Source: JAFGPL01 sp963781805
GTDB taxonomy: Bacteria; Bacteroidota; Bacteroidia; Bacteroidales; UBA10428
DNA: 64,000 nt
Direction of reading: 5' to 3'
Assembly (NCBI GenBank): GCA_963781805.1
Contig: CAWAHF010000004.1
Span: 868,001-932,000, forward strand
Below the pieces are notes generated by a model. The model was not told the DNA's origin. It did no database searches and saw only the letters and a program-made list of their open reading frames with translations. The stretch's first letter is position 1. Every line of letters starts with the position of its first letter. The position numbers and the translations under genes are program-made. This document shows, piece by piece, positions 19,201-27,712 of this stretch.

Positions 19201-19608
19201 ATTCAGCCATTGTTGCAACTTATTAATTAAGAAATAATTATAAATAATATGAAGAACGATGTATGCAAGTTACAAAAGTAAGAATTGAAGCCGTATTTAA
19301 ACAGAAATGCCGGGAATTCTTTATGAACACATTTCCTGAATAAGAATGGTCAATTAATAAAAACCGGTTAAAAGAATTTACAGAAGCCAAAAGCAACATG
19401 ATTAATTTTGGAAAAGGAAGATAACCGAGGACGAAGGACGAGTTCAACGGAATTAAACCCTGCCTGCCGAAACGGCAGTAAAGGCAGGCTTCAAAAACCT
19501 CTGAACCGAGCGAAGGGAGCTGTGCCTCCGCTAAAGCTTAGGTGACACATGGTCTGCTAAGCAAAACCCGTTGCACTATACTATTTGTGCTTAGTTTTAA
19601 ATATTAAT
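19201..19608. other. Noncoding stretch between the IS21 element and the cassette array
   Basis: It holds the remnant 5' piece of the IS-split gene (19201-19269, minus sense) and a GC-rich hairpin at 19459-19489 (CCTGCCTGCC...GGCAGG). Its right end, CACTATACTATTTGTGCTTAG, looks like a decayed right arm of the cassette palindrome family (compare CACTATACCATGTGTTGTAGCC at 42212-42233). Confidence 0.45.
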
Positions 19609-20520
19609 TTAAATAAGGGCTCTTGCATTATGTGTTTTAAAAAGATTATCAAATAGCCGTATAAGGTAATCATACAATATCATATAAATAGTACTAAAGA
19701 AAAACAAAAGTCCAGATAACAGTACATATCCAATAAAGGTACCAATTGGTTGTTTTATAAAATCACCGGCGATTATAATAGAGAATATTATCAGAATTCC
19801 TGCACAACTAAAATAAACTATAGAGTAGGTTTTAAAAAAATCCTCATTATCCATTTTCTTACTGTGGTATAAAATAGTTAAAAGTAAAAGCAGAGAAATC
19901 TGGATAATAAAAATATTCCCAAATAAAAACCTATTATAAGACTCGCTTTCTGTTTTAATTCCTTTAATAGTACTTTCCTCTAAAATGATTGTTTCATAAG
20001 TTTTAAAATAACTACTAATATCATTCGTTGTATAATAGATTATTTCATCATTAGCTTTACCAAGAGATCCTTTCTCCTGCTCTAATATCATCCGCTCAAC
20101 TTCTAAATTCAGTATAAACCTACGACCTAATAAAGATGTGTCGTCCGGAACTTTGAAGCTTATTCTATCTTCTGTAATCCAATCTTTAGTCTTGAGTTCA
20201 TACTCATGATTGTAACTTTCAACAATTTCTGGAATATTTGATGTAAGATTATAGTTTAATAATGCAAATACTTTAATGCCATTACCAAAATTTATGGATA
20301 CTTCAGAGCCAAGAGTTAATAAGTTATATTTCTCACCTGTATAGAATGCATCTTCTGTAAAAGTATTTTTAAAAGAAATCTTTTGTAATAATTCGTCAAT
20401 GCTATTTTTTGATTTTTTAAACTCATTAATAGAAATATTGTTCCAATAAATCAATGTAATAATCATGGATATTGAGAGTAGAGTGATCAGTAACGAAAAT
20501 ATTAATTTATTTGGTCTCAT
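19609..20520 (-). CDS. Multi-spanning membrane protein, unknown
   Basis: A 303-aa protein with one N-terminal transmembrane segment (~residues 7-27), a ~180-residue extracytoplasmic domain and three hydrophobic segments near the C-terminus (~205-222, ~234-252, ~260-285). No family recognised. It has its own cassette-like unit: the stop abuts a decayed palindrome arm at ~19590, and the start is followed upstream by site A (20553). Confidence 0.65.
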   Translation of the reverse strand: MRPNKLIFSLLITLLSISMIITLIYWNNISINEFKKSKNSIDELLQKISFKNTFTEDAFYTGEKYNLLTLGSEVSINFGNGIKVFALLNYNLTSNIPEIVESYNHEYELKTKDWITEDRISFKVPDDTSLLGRRFILNLEVERMILEQEKGSLGKANDEIIYYTTNDISSYFKTYETIILEESTIKGIKTESESYNRFLFGNIFIIQISLLLLLTILYHSKKMDNEDFFKTYSIVYFSCAGILIIFSIIIAGDFIKQPIGTFIGYVLLSGLLFFFSTIYMILYDYLIRLFDNLFKTHNARALI

Positions 20521-20552
20521 TGTTTATATAATTTATGTTTACTCACACTTAC

Positions 20553-20730
20553 CGCAAACGTTTTATGGTATGGTGTCGTGAAGCCTGTCTACTGCCAGGT
20601 AGAGAGTGCGAAGTAATTTCCTTTCATTTTACACCGACTTTCTTTACGAGCCACAAACGCTCACAAACCGCTGAACTTTTTCACGACCGAAGAGAGTAAA
20701 CCCGAATGTACTATACCATTTTGGCGATAG
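20553..20730. repeat. Cassette palindrome A (attC-like, decayed)
   Basis: The left arm CGCAAACGTTTTATGGTATGGTG pairs with the right arm GTACTATACCATT; here the two arms are given as short pieces because the middle is unrelated. It closely resembles site B (42100-42233), but the right core GTT is lost and its ends do not match the neighbours. Confidence 0.55.
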
Positions 20731-20733
20731 TGT

Positions 20734-21906
20734 TTATTTTATTGTATTAAGTATTTCAATTGCAAATTTCTTTTTTATTTTATCAATGTTATCTTGTTTT
20801 ACTAGATGTTCTAATGACTCGATTACTCTTTTATCATTATATCTGCATAATGCTTTAGATGCATTTGATAATAATTGGGAATTAGAAATATAATTTGCAG
20901 ACATAAAAGCATTAAGTAGAGGTATAGTAGCTGTTGTATCAATAATTTCTGACAATAAATATGCAGCATCAGATTCATAAAGGTATATGCCTTTAAAATT
21001 TTCTTTGTTAGTTAGTATTGAAACTAAAGTTGAAGTCATATTGTATTTTTTATCAGCTATTACCTTTATACAATTTTCACGTATATTTGGATGCTCATTT
21101 GTTATTGTAAAATGAGCAATGCAATTGTAGCCAAAGGCATCACCTAATAATATACATAATGTATTAATATAATTTGATTCTTCAAACGCATAATAAAAAA
21201 TTTCCGATTCAGGTGTTTCATACTTTCTCGTAATTTTATTTGAAGGATTATGAATACCTTTAAATGTGCCTTCAAATATTATTTCCTCAGTTTTAGTTTC
21301 GACTTTAATCGAACCATATATTTCCGCTCCGCTTAGATGATATTCAGTGCTATCTCGTTGGTAATTTGTATAATAATAAGCTCCAATTGGTTTACCTATA
21401 ACATTAATAATTACTGAAATATCTGACTTACTAGAGGACATTGTATCTTTCGTTAAGCCTGCGTATTCTAAAATTTCTTCAGCAGGCTCGGTATAAAATG
21501 AACGATGGTTTATATCATTAGAATTCTCAAAATTTTGATATATTAATACCTTATATTTTTCTGCATTTTGAAAGTTAATATTTCTTTCTTTATAAATTTT
21601 ATTTAGTTTATTTGATATGTTTGGACATAAATCAGAATTTGGATATTTTTTTAAGAAATCTAGATAATAAGGAATAGTGTTAATATTAATCGCTTGGTAA
21701 TATCGTAATTGTTCAATTAATATTTTTGCAGAGTCAATATAATTGCTTCTAGGGTATTTTTTAATAAAATCTTCATATTGAAAAATTTTATTTACTTTTT
21801 TAGAGAAAATCCATTCTTCTTTTTTTTGCTTTGAAGAACAACTCAATGTTATGATTGAAGATAATAAAAGTAATATTATCAAGTCTATATTTTTTAAGTA
21901 TTTCAT
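20734..21906 (-). CDS. Lipoprotein with TPR-like and HEAT-like segments
   Basis: 390 aa from the ATG at 21906, which opens a lipoprotein signal (hydrophobic run, lipobox TLSC). Residues ~40-110 contain repeated FIKKYPRSNYID / FLKKYPNSDLC patterns like the outer-membrane TPR lipoproteins. The C-terminal ~130 residues are helical pairs that resemble HEAT repeats. Function unknown. The neighbouring gene at 22110-23115 shares the YYNFLKKYPN motif, so the two cassettes may be distant paralogues. Confidence 0.65.
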   Translation of the reverse strand: MKYLKNIDLIILLLLSSIITLSCSSKQKKEEWIFSKKVNKIFQYEDFIKKYPRSNYIDSAKILIEQLRYYQAININTIPYYLDFLKKYPNSDLCPNISNKLNKIYKERNINFQNAEKYKVLIYQNFENSNDINHRSFYTEPAEEILEYAGLTKDTMSSSKSDISVIINVIGKPIGAYYYTNYQRDSTEYHLSGAEIYGSIKVETKTEEIIFEGTFKGIHNPSNKITRKYETPESEIFYYAFEESNYINTLCILLGDAFGYNCIAHFTITNEHPNIRENCIKVIADKKYNMTSTLVSILTNKENFKGIYLYESDAAYLLSEIIDTTATIPLLNAFMSANYISNSQLLSNASKALCRYNDKRVIESLEHLVKQDNIDKIKKKFAIEILNTIK

Positions 21907-21916
21907 ATTTACAATT

Positions 21917-22105
21917 TTACAACCAACCTTTGACAATATAAAACCGGTTGGGTTTTCGGGCTGCGTCTGTATCCACCGAGGAAAAAGTTGATTTCAAAAC
22001 CAAATTCCCGCAACCGATCCCGCAAATAGCGGGTGAGCTCATAAACCACCAGTTGGCGGTGAATAAACCACTGAACCCCAATTATTTTATATTGTGTGTA
22101 GCAAG
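21917..22105. repeat. Cassette palindrome C (attC-like, decayed)
   Basis: The left arm TTACAACC...GACAATATAAAACCGGTTGGG pairs with CCCCAATT...TTTTATATTGTGTG on the right. The same arm sequence occurs in site D (35848-35983). The right core has lost the central GTT and does not match its neighbours. Confidence 0.6.
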
Positions 22106-22109
22106 TTTT

Positions 22110-23115
22110 TTATTTATAATATTTTTCTCGAAATGAATTCATTATCCAAATTCTCATTTTATTAGATAACTCTTCAATTATTACTTGTTCAGGATATTTA
22201 CTACCAATCCAATCAGGTTTTGAATCAGGAATAATTGATAAAATATCACTTCGTATCACAGAATCAGTTCTATTAGGTTGAAATATTGAAAAAGAAATAT
22301 TTTTAAAACTAACCGCATTAAATTCATATCCAGAATATTTTTCTATATAATTGGCATATAAGTTCACTGAAAATGCGAAAGATATAACTGTTTTATTGAT
22401 ATTGTTGATTTTATCTTGAGTTAAAATTTCAATATCATACGGACAATATAGTTTTTTTATCTCTTCTAATATGTCCTTTTTAAATTTAGTAATTCCTTTT
22501 TTATATATGGATGTATCTCCATTATATATATTTTTCAAATAATTTTCTTCTATTTGAAAATTAACATATAATGTATCAGGATAAATACTTTTTTGAATTA
22601 AAAATCGTACGATAAATTTCTGTATATTATTACCAAGTGTATCAATTAGTTGAAGTTGATATTTTCTTTTTTGTACTATATAATCATCACATAGAGTTTG
22701 AAAAACAACATGAGGAAATAAAGAATCATTATTAATCTTTAACAGAAACCTGAAATAATAACTTAAATCTTGTATATTCTTAGTACTAGATATTAGGCTA
22801 TCAATAACTTGATTCTTTTTTATTAAAATTAGGATATTTTTTTAAAAAATTATAATAATACTCAAGTTTTGGTTTTCTATTTTTTCTAATACAAGCCTTA
22901 TACATATTAGATTCAGAAAAAGAATAAATTGGCAAAGATATTCCTATAAATAACGATATTAAAATCAATGATATCAAGAAGATATTAATAGTTTTTTCCC
23001 TAATATACTGTTTTATAATTTTTAGAAAAACTACTAATGCAATTAATAATAACAATATTGATAATATTATTAGAATAAGGTGGTTATTAAACAAAACTGA
23101 TATTTTAAGTAACAT
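22110..23115 (-). pseudogene. Membrane protein gene with a frameshift
   Basis: Two frames together give one ~335-codon protein. The 5' part (from the ATG at 23115) has two transmembrane segments and a FLKKYPNFNKK motif, then stops at 22801. Reading one base forward at a run of six A's (22816-22821 on the plus strand as T's) continues NQVIDSLISSTKNIQDL... without a stop through 22539 to the end at 22110. A one-base insertion in the homopolymer explains it. A sequencing error or programmed slippage cannot be excluded. Confidence 0.7.
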
Positions 23116-23133
23116 AATATGTTTTTTAAAATT

Positions 23134-23284
23134 TGTTGCAATAAATTGTATGAGTAGTGGCAGATTGCATGGCACTTTCCTGTCAAGTTACAAGAAAGTC
23201 GAAGCGCCTGCCTGCCAGAGGCACGAAGGCAGGGGCTACAACCCTTTAATTTACTACTAAACCGGCTATTATTTTTATACATTA
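23134..23284. repeat. Cassette palindrome S1, interrupted by IS91-like copy 1
   Basis: The left arm GCAATAAATTGTATGAGTAG (23139-23158) pairs with CGGCTATTATTTTTATACATTA before the element and TTGGCAAACG after it (25770-25779). The restored right core TTGGCAAAC is the complement of the left core of site E (GTTTGCCAA). A REP-like repeat lies inside its loop. Confidence 0.6.
23180..23250. repeat. REP-like palindromic repeat, copy 2
   Basis: Homologous to 11159-11227: TGTCAAGTTA, then GAAGCGCCTGCCTGCC, AGAGGCACGAAGGCAGGGGCT and CCCTTTAAT. It lies within the loop of palindrome S1. Confidence 0.7.
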
Positions 23285-23387
23285 TTGAACTAAATCCCTA
23301 CGGGATAGCTTTTTTCAAAAATAGTAATAATCCATTTATATATTAATGCTTATATCTGTAAATACAAACTTTTAAAAATTTACAGAA

Positions 23388-24239
23388 ATGAGAAAAAAAT
23401 CAGGATTAACGATTGTAGAACAGGCTATAGAGCTTGTTCCTGGATTTGCCAGCGTATTTAAGAAACTGGAACAACAGGTTACCCTGCGTGGACAAAGCAA
23501 GAGTACTTTGAATAATTATATTCGACGTATAGCCTTGTTTGTACTGCATTTTAAACAACTGCCTGAAAACATTTGCGAAGATGAGATTAACGAATACCTC
23601 GTAGCCCTGGCCCTTGACCCTAAATCTCCCTCGCGCAGTAGTTTTAAGCACATGGTGTATGGGCTCAGGTATTATTACCGCCTACTTGGGATGAATAAAA
23701 ACGCCATTGCTTTACCTTCACTAAAGCAGGATACAAAGCTGCCTGTTATTCTTAACCGACAAGAATTGAAAGAGCTATTTTGTGCACCTGCATTACTCAA
23801 ACAGCGCATTGTGCTTACGCTTATTTATTCCGCTGGATTGCGCGGACAAGAGGTGATCAATCTTAAACTATCCGATGTTGATTTTGAGCGGATGACCATC
23901 CACATTAGGCAGAGCAAGTACAAAAAAGATCGTATTGTTCCGCTTTCGAAAGCCATGGCTGTTGGCCTAAAAAAGTATCTTGCAGCTGAGAATCCATACC
24001 TATGGCTCTTTAACGGAAAAGAAGCCAGTGGAAAATACAGTGTCCGTGGCTTATCGTGGATCATGCGCGAAAACCTAAAGAAAACATCGATTACAAAAGA
24101 GGTAAATCTCCATTCGCTCAGGCATAGTTATGCCACACATCTGCTTGAAGAGGGTCTCAATATTGTTACGCTAAAAGAGCTTTTGGGGCATGCCCGGATC
24201 ACCACAACAATGATCTATCTGCATAGCCTGCCCCGATAA
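23388..24239 (+). CDS. Tyrosine recombinase of the IS91-like element, copy 1
   Basis: 283 aa. The SAM-like core-binding domain covers ~residues 25-105 and the catalytic domain ~115-283. Active-site residues are visible: Arg in SAGLRGQEV (~150), Lys in QSKYKKDR, HSLRHSYATHLLEEG (His-x-x-Arg, ~239-242), LLGHARITTT (His) and the tyrosine in MIYLH. It is XerC/D-like in length and lacks an evident extra segment of the IntI type. It lies 79 bp upstream of the transposase and is carried by many Bacteroidota IS91 relatives, where it presumably aids integration. Confidence 0.88.
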   Translation: MRKKSGLTIVEQAIELVPGFASVFKKLEQQVTLRGQSKSTLNNYIRRIALFVLHFKQLPENICEDEINEYLVALALDPKSPSRSSFKHMVYGLRYYYRLLGMNKNAIALPSLKQDTKLPVILNRQELKELFCAPALLKQRIVLTLIYSAGLRGQEVINLKLSDVDFERMTIHIRQSKYKKDRIVPLSKAMAVGLKKYLAAENPYLWLFNGKEASGKYSVRGLSWIMRENLKKTSITKEVNLHSLRHSYATHLLEEGLNIVTLKELLGHARITTTMIYLHSLPR

Positions 24240-24318
24240 CGAAGTGTATCGGGGTTGCGCAGTGTAAACTCATCAAACCTCACAGTCCGTTAGATACACT
24301 ATACAATCGTCGGTAACC

Positions 24319-25491
24319 ATGCGTTCTGATTTAGAACTTGCCGATGTGGTCCGTCGTTTTGGGAAGCAGTATATCGAAAAGCGCCATCCTTCAGCTGAGA
24401 AAATGAAAGTGCTTTTTAATATAGTTCAATGTCGTACTTCGGCTCTTGGCGGGCACGAAGAGCACTGTGATTGCTGCCCCGAGGTGCGCTACAGTTATAA
24501 TAGTTGCGGCAATCGCCACTGTCCTAAATGTCTGGCCGTAAAACAAGCTATATGGGTTGAAAAGTTAATAGAAGATACGCTTCCAATAAAGCACTATCAC
24601 ATTATTTTCACTGTTTCGCACGAGCTAAATGCAATCTGTTTGTTTGACAGAAAAATGTACTACAAATTACTGTTTTCAGCTGTTTGGCGGACGCTCCACA
24701 GTTTTGGATATACTCACTATGGTGTTGAAACAGGTGCGGTTTGTGTGCTCCATTCCTGGGGGCAAAATATCTGCCTGCACCCTCATATCCATTGCTTGGT
24801 CCCTGCTGCCGGATATAGCCTAAAAGGCAAATGGAAACACATTGGGAAACAGCAGAAATATCTCTATTCAATCTTTCAATTGAGCGATGCTTTTAAAGGT
24901 AAGTTTTTAGATAGTTTGGAGCGTGCTTTGCAAAAACGGGATATACTCTCCGAGTTCGATTCTTGTATTCAGGCGGCGTATAAAAAGCCATGGGTGGCGC
25001 ATTGTGAACCTTCAATGGCTAAAGCTGAGCATGTGATCCAATATTTGGGGCAGTACACTCATCGCGTGGCCATAAGTAACGACCGCATTCTTGCAATGAG
25101 CGATACCCATGTAACCTTTATTGCCAAAGATTATAGGGACAAGGCCAAAAAAAAACCGGTGAGTTTGACCGGTGTCGAATTTTTACATCGGTTTTGCCTG
25201 CATATTTTACCCAATCGTTTTGTGAAGATCCGACGATTCGGTATTTACAACCACACCACAAAACGGAACATGGAGCTGCAATTTGTGCCCGAAGTGTCGA
25301 AAGTGGAAAAGAAATTATCGGATAATAAAGATGATGAAACAACCCTGGAGCGTATAAAACGGCTGACGGGTTTTGATATTGGAAAATGTCCAAAATGCAA
25401 GAACGGACGAATGCGCATCGTCAGGGAACTGCCCCGTATCCGCTCTCCTGGTCAACCTGTGCAACAGTTGCTCATTGCGTCTTTACAATAA
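24319..25491 (+). CDS. IS91-family HUH transposase, copy 1
   Basis: 390 aa. The N-terminal zinc-binding domain has CDCC and SCGNRHCPKC (~residues 49-70). The HUH metal motif is HPHIHCLV (~154-161), and paired tyrosines YLGQY are at ~231-235, the Y2 signature of IS91/IS801/ISCR rolling-circle transposases. A C-terminal zinc knuckle (CPKCKNGRM) is present. It would nick the element end and move it as single-stranded DNA. Confidence 0.9.
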   Translation: MRSDLELADVVRRFGKQYIEKRHPSAEKMKVLFNIVQCRTSALGGHEEHCDCCPEVRYSYNSCGNRHCPKCLAVKQAIWVEKLIEDTLPIKHYHIIFTVSHELNAICLFDRKMYYKLLFSAVWRTLHSFGYTHYGVETGAVCVLHSWGQNICLHPHIHCLVPAAGYSLKGKWKHIGKQQKYLYSIFQLSDAFKGKFLDSLERALQKRDILSEFDSCIQAAYKKPWVAHCEPSMAKAEHVIQYLGQYTHRVAISNDRILAMSDTHVTFIAKDYRDKAKKKPVSLTGVEFLHRFCLHILPNRFVKIRRFGIYNHTTKRNMELQFVPEVSKVEKKLSDNKDDETTLERIKRLTGFDIGKCPKCKNGRMRIVRELPRIRSPGQPVQQLLIASLQ

Positions 25492-25717
25492 ACTGATTCT
25501 ACTTCCTTTTATTCTTCATTTTTATGAGGGAAGACTTTGTATTGCCTAAACTTTGAAAATCTGTTAGTATTTAGGCTTTTACTTAACCCAAAATAAGGCA
25601 AATACAAAATAAAGACTCACAATCCAACTAAAGTTATCTCCCAATACTCCGTAAAAAACACATAAAACCGTCGATAAGTGCATAGAACCAAAGTTGTGCT
25701 TTATTGGCCAGGATGTA

Positions 25718-25775
25718 GTTCAACATGCACTCATCGCTGGGTCTTGCAGACCGCTCATAGTGCTACTTATTGGCA
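25718..25775 (+). repeat. attC-like 58-bp end of IS91-like copy 1
   Basis: GTTCAAC (fits RYYYAAC) opens a bulged hairpin with GCACT/AGTGC and GGTCT/AGACC stems and closes at ATTGGCA. The element's own first bases TTGAAC are the complement of GTTCAA, so a circular form would carry an attC-shaped site. Confidence 0.5.
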
Positions 25776-25783
25776 AACGTATT

Positions 25784-26467
25784 TTATGATACCCAGTCAT
25801 GTAATACCTTTATAACAATCCATTTATTCTCTTTTTTCTCAATCAGCACAAAATATCCAGCGCCCTCAAGATAAAATGGATAAGTTTCTACTCTTAAAAG
25901 TCCATAATCTTCGTTTTTATCAAACAACACTTTTGATACAGCAACTATTCCTCCAAATCTACGGTCTCCAATGTACCAAAAGTCAGCGTATTTGTTTTTT
26001 AAGTCAGATAGTAATAATAATTCATAGTCAGTCGGAACACGAATCAATCCTATGTTTAGCTTATCGCCACTATAAATCGAATCCTTTTTATTATTATCCG
26101 CAATCTTTCTTATCAACGTGTCGTTGCTGTAAGTCCTGTTTTTTAAATCATTAAGGTCAAATATTAAACATGAGTCAACTAAACCAATCAATAGTCTTGA
26201 ATCAAGTGAGTCAATCCATTTTAATTTTTGTTCATGCTCTTTAAGAATCATGTTCGCTGTAATAGTGTCAATTCCGATAAAATTAGAATCTTGGTCATAA
26301 AGCGGTGGAGGTGGTGGCGGAATCAAGTTAGTTCTATTTATCCTTAAACTATCAATCAGTTGCGGAAAAATATCACTGAAAACTTTCTCATTATCCGAAT
26401 GACTATATTTACAACTCGACAACAAAAAAAGAATCGAAATCAGATATGTCATTTTACGTGCAGTCAT
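25784..26467 (-). CDS. Lipoprotein, unknown function
   Basis: 227 aa from the ATG at 26467 (an ATG at 26452 is also possible). It has a lipoprotein signal with lipobox FLLSSC, then a proline run (IPPPPPPL) and a C-terminal domain containing WYIGDRRFGGIVAVSKVLFD and FVLIEKKENKWIVIKVLHDWVS, a pattern resembling small NTF2/SnoaL-like or lipocalin-like immunity proteins. Single-gene cassette between site S1 (stop 8 bases away) and site E (start 12 bases from its core). Confidence 0.65.
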   Translation of the reverse strand: MTARKMTYLISILFLLSSCKYSHSDNEKVFSDIFPQLIDSLRINRTNLIPPPPPPLYDQDSNFIGIDTITANMILKEHEQKLKWIDSLDSRLLIGLVDSCLIFDLNDLKNRTYSNDTLIRKIADNNKKDSIYSGDKLNIGLIRVPTDYELLLLSDLKNKYADFWYIGDRRFGGIVAVSKVLFDKNEDYGLLRVETYPFYLEGAGYFVLIEKKENKWIVIKVLHDWVS

Positions 26468-26478
26468 TTTCTTAATAT

Positions 26479-26611
26479 GTTTGCCAACGTTCAGTGTATG
26501 ATTTCGTAAGGGATTGCGGGCTGCGTTCGTATCCACCGTTACCGGAAATTGAAGCGGGAGACCATGCTTCGCATACCACTGAAACCCTTATGAATTATAC
26601 ACATTGGCAGC
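26479..26611. repeat. Cassette palindrome E (attC-like)
   Basis: Left core GTTTGCCAAC, left arm CAGTGTATGATTTCGTAAGGG; right arm CCCTTATGAATTATACACATTG; right core ATTGGCAGC. The left core matches S1's right core, and the right core TTGGCAGC is the complement of F's left core GCTGCCAA. The GTT reads ATT here. Confidence 0.7.
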
Positions 26612-26618
26612 TGGCTAT

Positions 26619-27560
26619 TTAATATAAATCAAGATCAAAGTCACTAATTAGTCTATTCAATTCTTTTTTCGGTATAATAGTTTTGCTTTTATCCCATAGA
26701 ATTTCGTCTTTGGATAAATCAAAATTATTACATTCTGAAGTACTATACATCATATAACCACTACCTCCTTGGGAAGTATCCATATCGACTACACTTTCAT
26801 TTACTGAGGCTAATTTATATGTGGAATCAAAAGACTCTGGTTTAATTGCAAGGTTCTCAAAAGATAACTTATCTTGAACGCTTGGATAATAAATAGCATC
26901 GAATGTACCATTCTCTAAAACTCGAAATATTTTATCAGAAAAATAAGCGCTAAAAATATAATCTAGATGATTTCCCCTTTCTATTCGTTTAGTGAATGCA
27001 TTAGTAACAAATTCTAAAAACATATCTGAATATTCTTTTACGTTGATCGGATAATCCCTAATTGATTCTTCATAGATTTTATTGATAGCATAAGTTCTAG
27101 GATTCTTTACATTCTCCTCATATGGCTGGTTCCTAAATATTGGGCAATATTTTATTGGTTTATTGTCTATTGCGGTCCATTTAGAAATCGTTATCAAGTC
27201 TCCCCTTTTTGGTTTTAGTTCATTCAGTGCTGTTAATTTACCAAAACAAGCATACAAGACGCTTTGGCCAGGTATATTGCATCTACCATACTTTGTTACC
27301 TTATTAGCTGGCGGATATTTTAAAAGTCCTATTTCATGTATTCTTTTATTACTGTGAAATATTGATTTGTTTATAGTTAATCTATAAATTGGGGAAAAAC
27401 AGTCCTTTAAAGCTAAATATGAAAAAGAATAAAGAAATTGATCAAGTAGAGATATTACTCTTTTCTCAGATGATGAAGTTAGTCCATCTCTAGTTAGTTG
27501 AATTAAAAGCTTGAATAGTTCTTTCAAGATATTAACATCTATTTTCTCTATGTCATTCAT
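26619..27560 (-). CDS. RES-domain protein (toxin-like)
   Basis: A 313-aa protein with a C-terminal RES domain. The three signature residues fall in IYRLT (Arg, ~62), ALNELKP (Glu, ~117) and YYPSVQD (Ser, ~228), with the family's GRCNIPGQSVLYAC and NLAIKP blocks between. RES toxins such as MbcT degrade NAD+, normally with a Xre/MbcA antitoxin. No antitoxin gene is adjacent, and an extra N-terminal ~50-residue helical segment is present, so this may be a solitary member. It forms the whole of cassette E-F. Confidence 0.82.
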   Translation of the reverse strand: MNDIEKIDVNILKELFKLLIQLTRDGLTSSSEKRVISLLDQFLYSFSYLALKDCFSPIYRLTINKSIFHSNKRIHEIGLLKYPPANKVTKYGRCNIPGQSVLYACFGKLTALNELKPKRGDLITISKWTAIDNKPIKYCPIFRNQPYEENVKNPRTYAINKIYEESIRDYPINVKEYSDMFLEFVTNAFTKRIERGNHLDYIFSAYFSDKIFRVLENGTFDAIYYPSVQDKLSFENLAIKPESFDSTYKLASVNESVVDMDTSQGGSGYMMYSTSECNNFDLSKDEILWDKSKTIIPKKELNRLISDFDLDLY

Positions 27561-27569
27561 TTTTAGCTT

Positions 27570-27705
27570 GCTGCCAACGGTTTGCGTGTAGCTTTCAGTT
27601 GCCGATTTAAAAGCACTCTCCTGTCAAGTCACACAAAAGTTAATTAAATGCAGAAACGCTGAAATCCACACTATCTCGGCAATTGAAGCTACACGCTGTT
27701 ACCAA
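27570..27705. repeat. Cassette palindrome F (attC-like)
   Basis: Left core GCTGCCAAC, then an unpaired GGTTT and the arm GCGTGTAGCTTTCAGTTGCC. The right arm GGCAATTGAAGCTACACGC leaves one extrahelical T on the left, as known for attC sites. Right core GTTACCAA is the complement of G's left core TTGGTAAC. Confidence 0.75.
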
Positions 27706-27712
27706 TTGGGCG

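Larger units (their letters stand above)
23285..25769 (+). mobile_element. IS91-like element with tyrosine recombinase, copy 1
   Basis: A 2485-bp element nearly identical to 30094-32578. It begins TTGAAC, followed by a small ATCCC-TAC-GGGAT hairpin. It ends with a bulged hairpin that starts at GTTCAAC (25718-25724). It encodes a tyrosine recombinase and a Y2-type HUH transposase. Both copies lie immediately before the TT of a palindrome core, with no target duplication beyond the shared TT. Confidence 0.85.

Noticed and set aside
23388..24239. The tyrosine recombinase as the missing integron integrase
   Set aside because: It is part of a duplicated IS91-like element on the opposite strand, is XerC/D-like in length, and shows no extra IntI-type segment between the catalytic motifs. 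It may recognise the same cores, but it is not evidence for a resident IntI.
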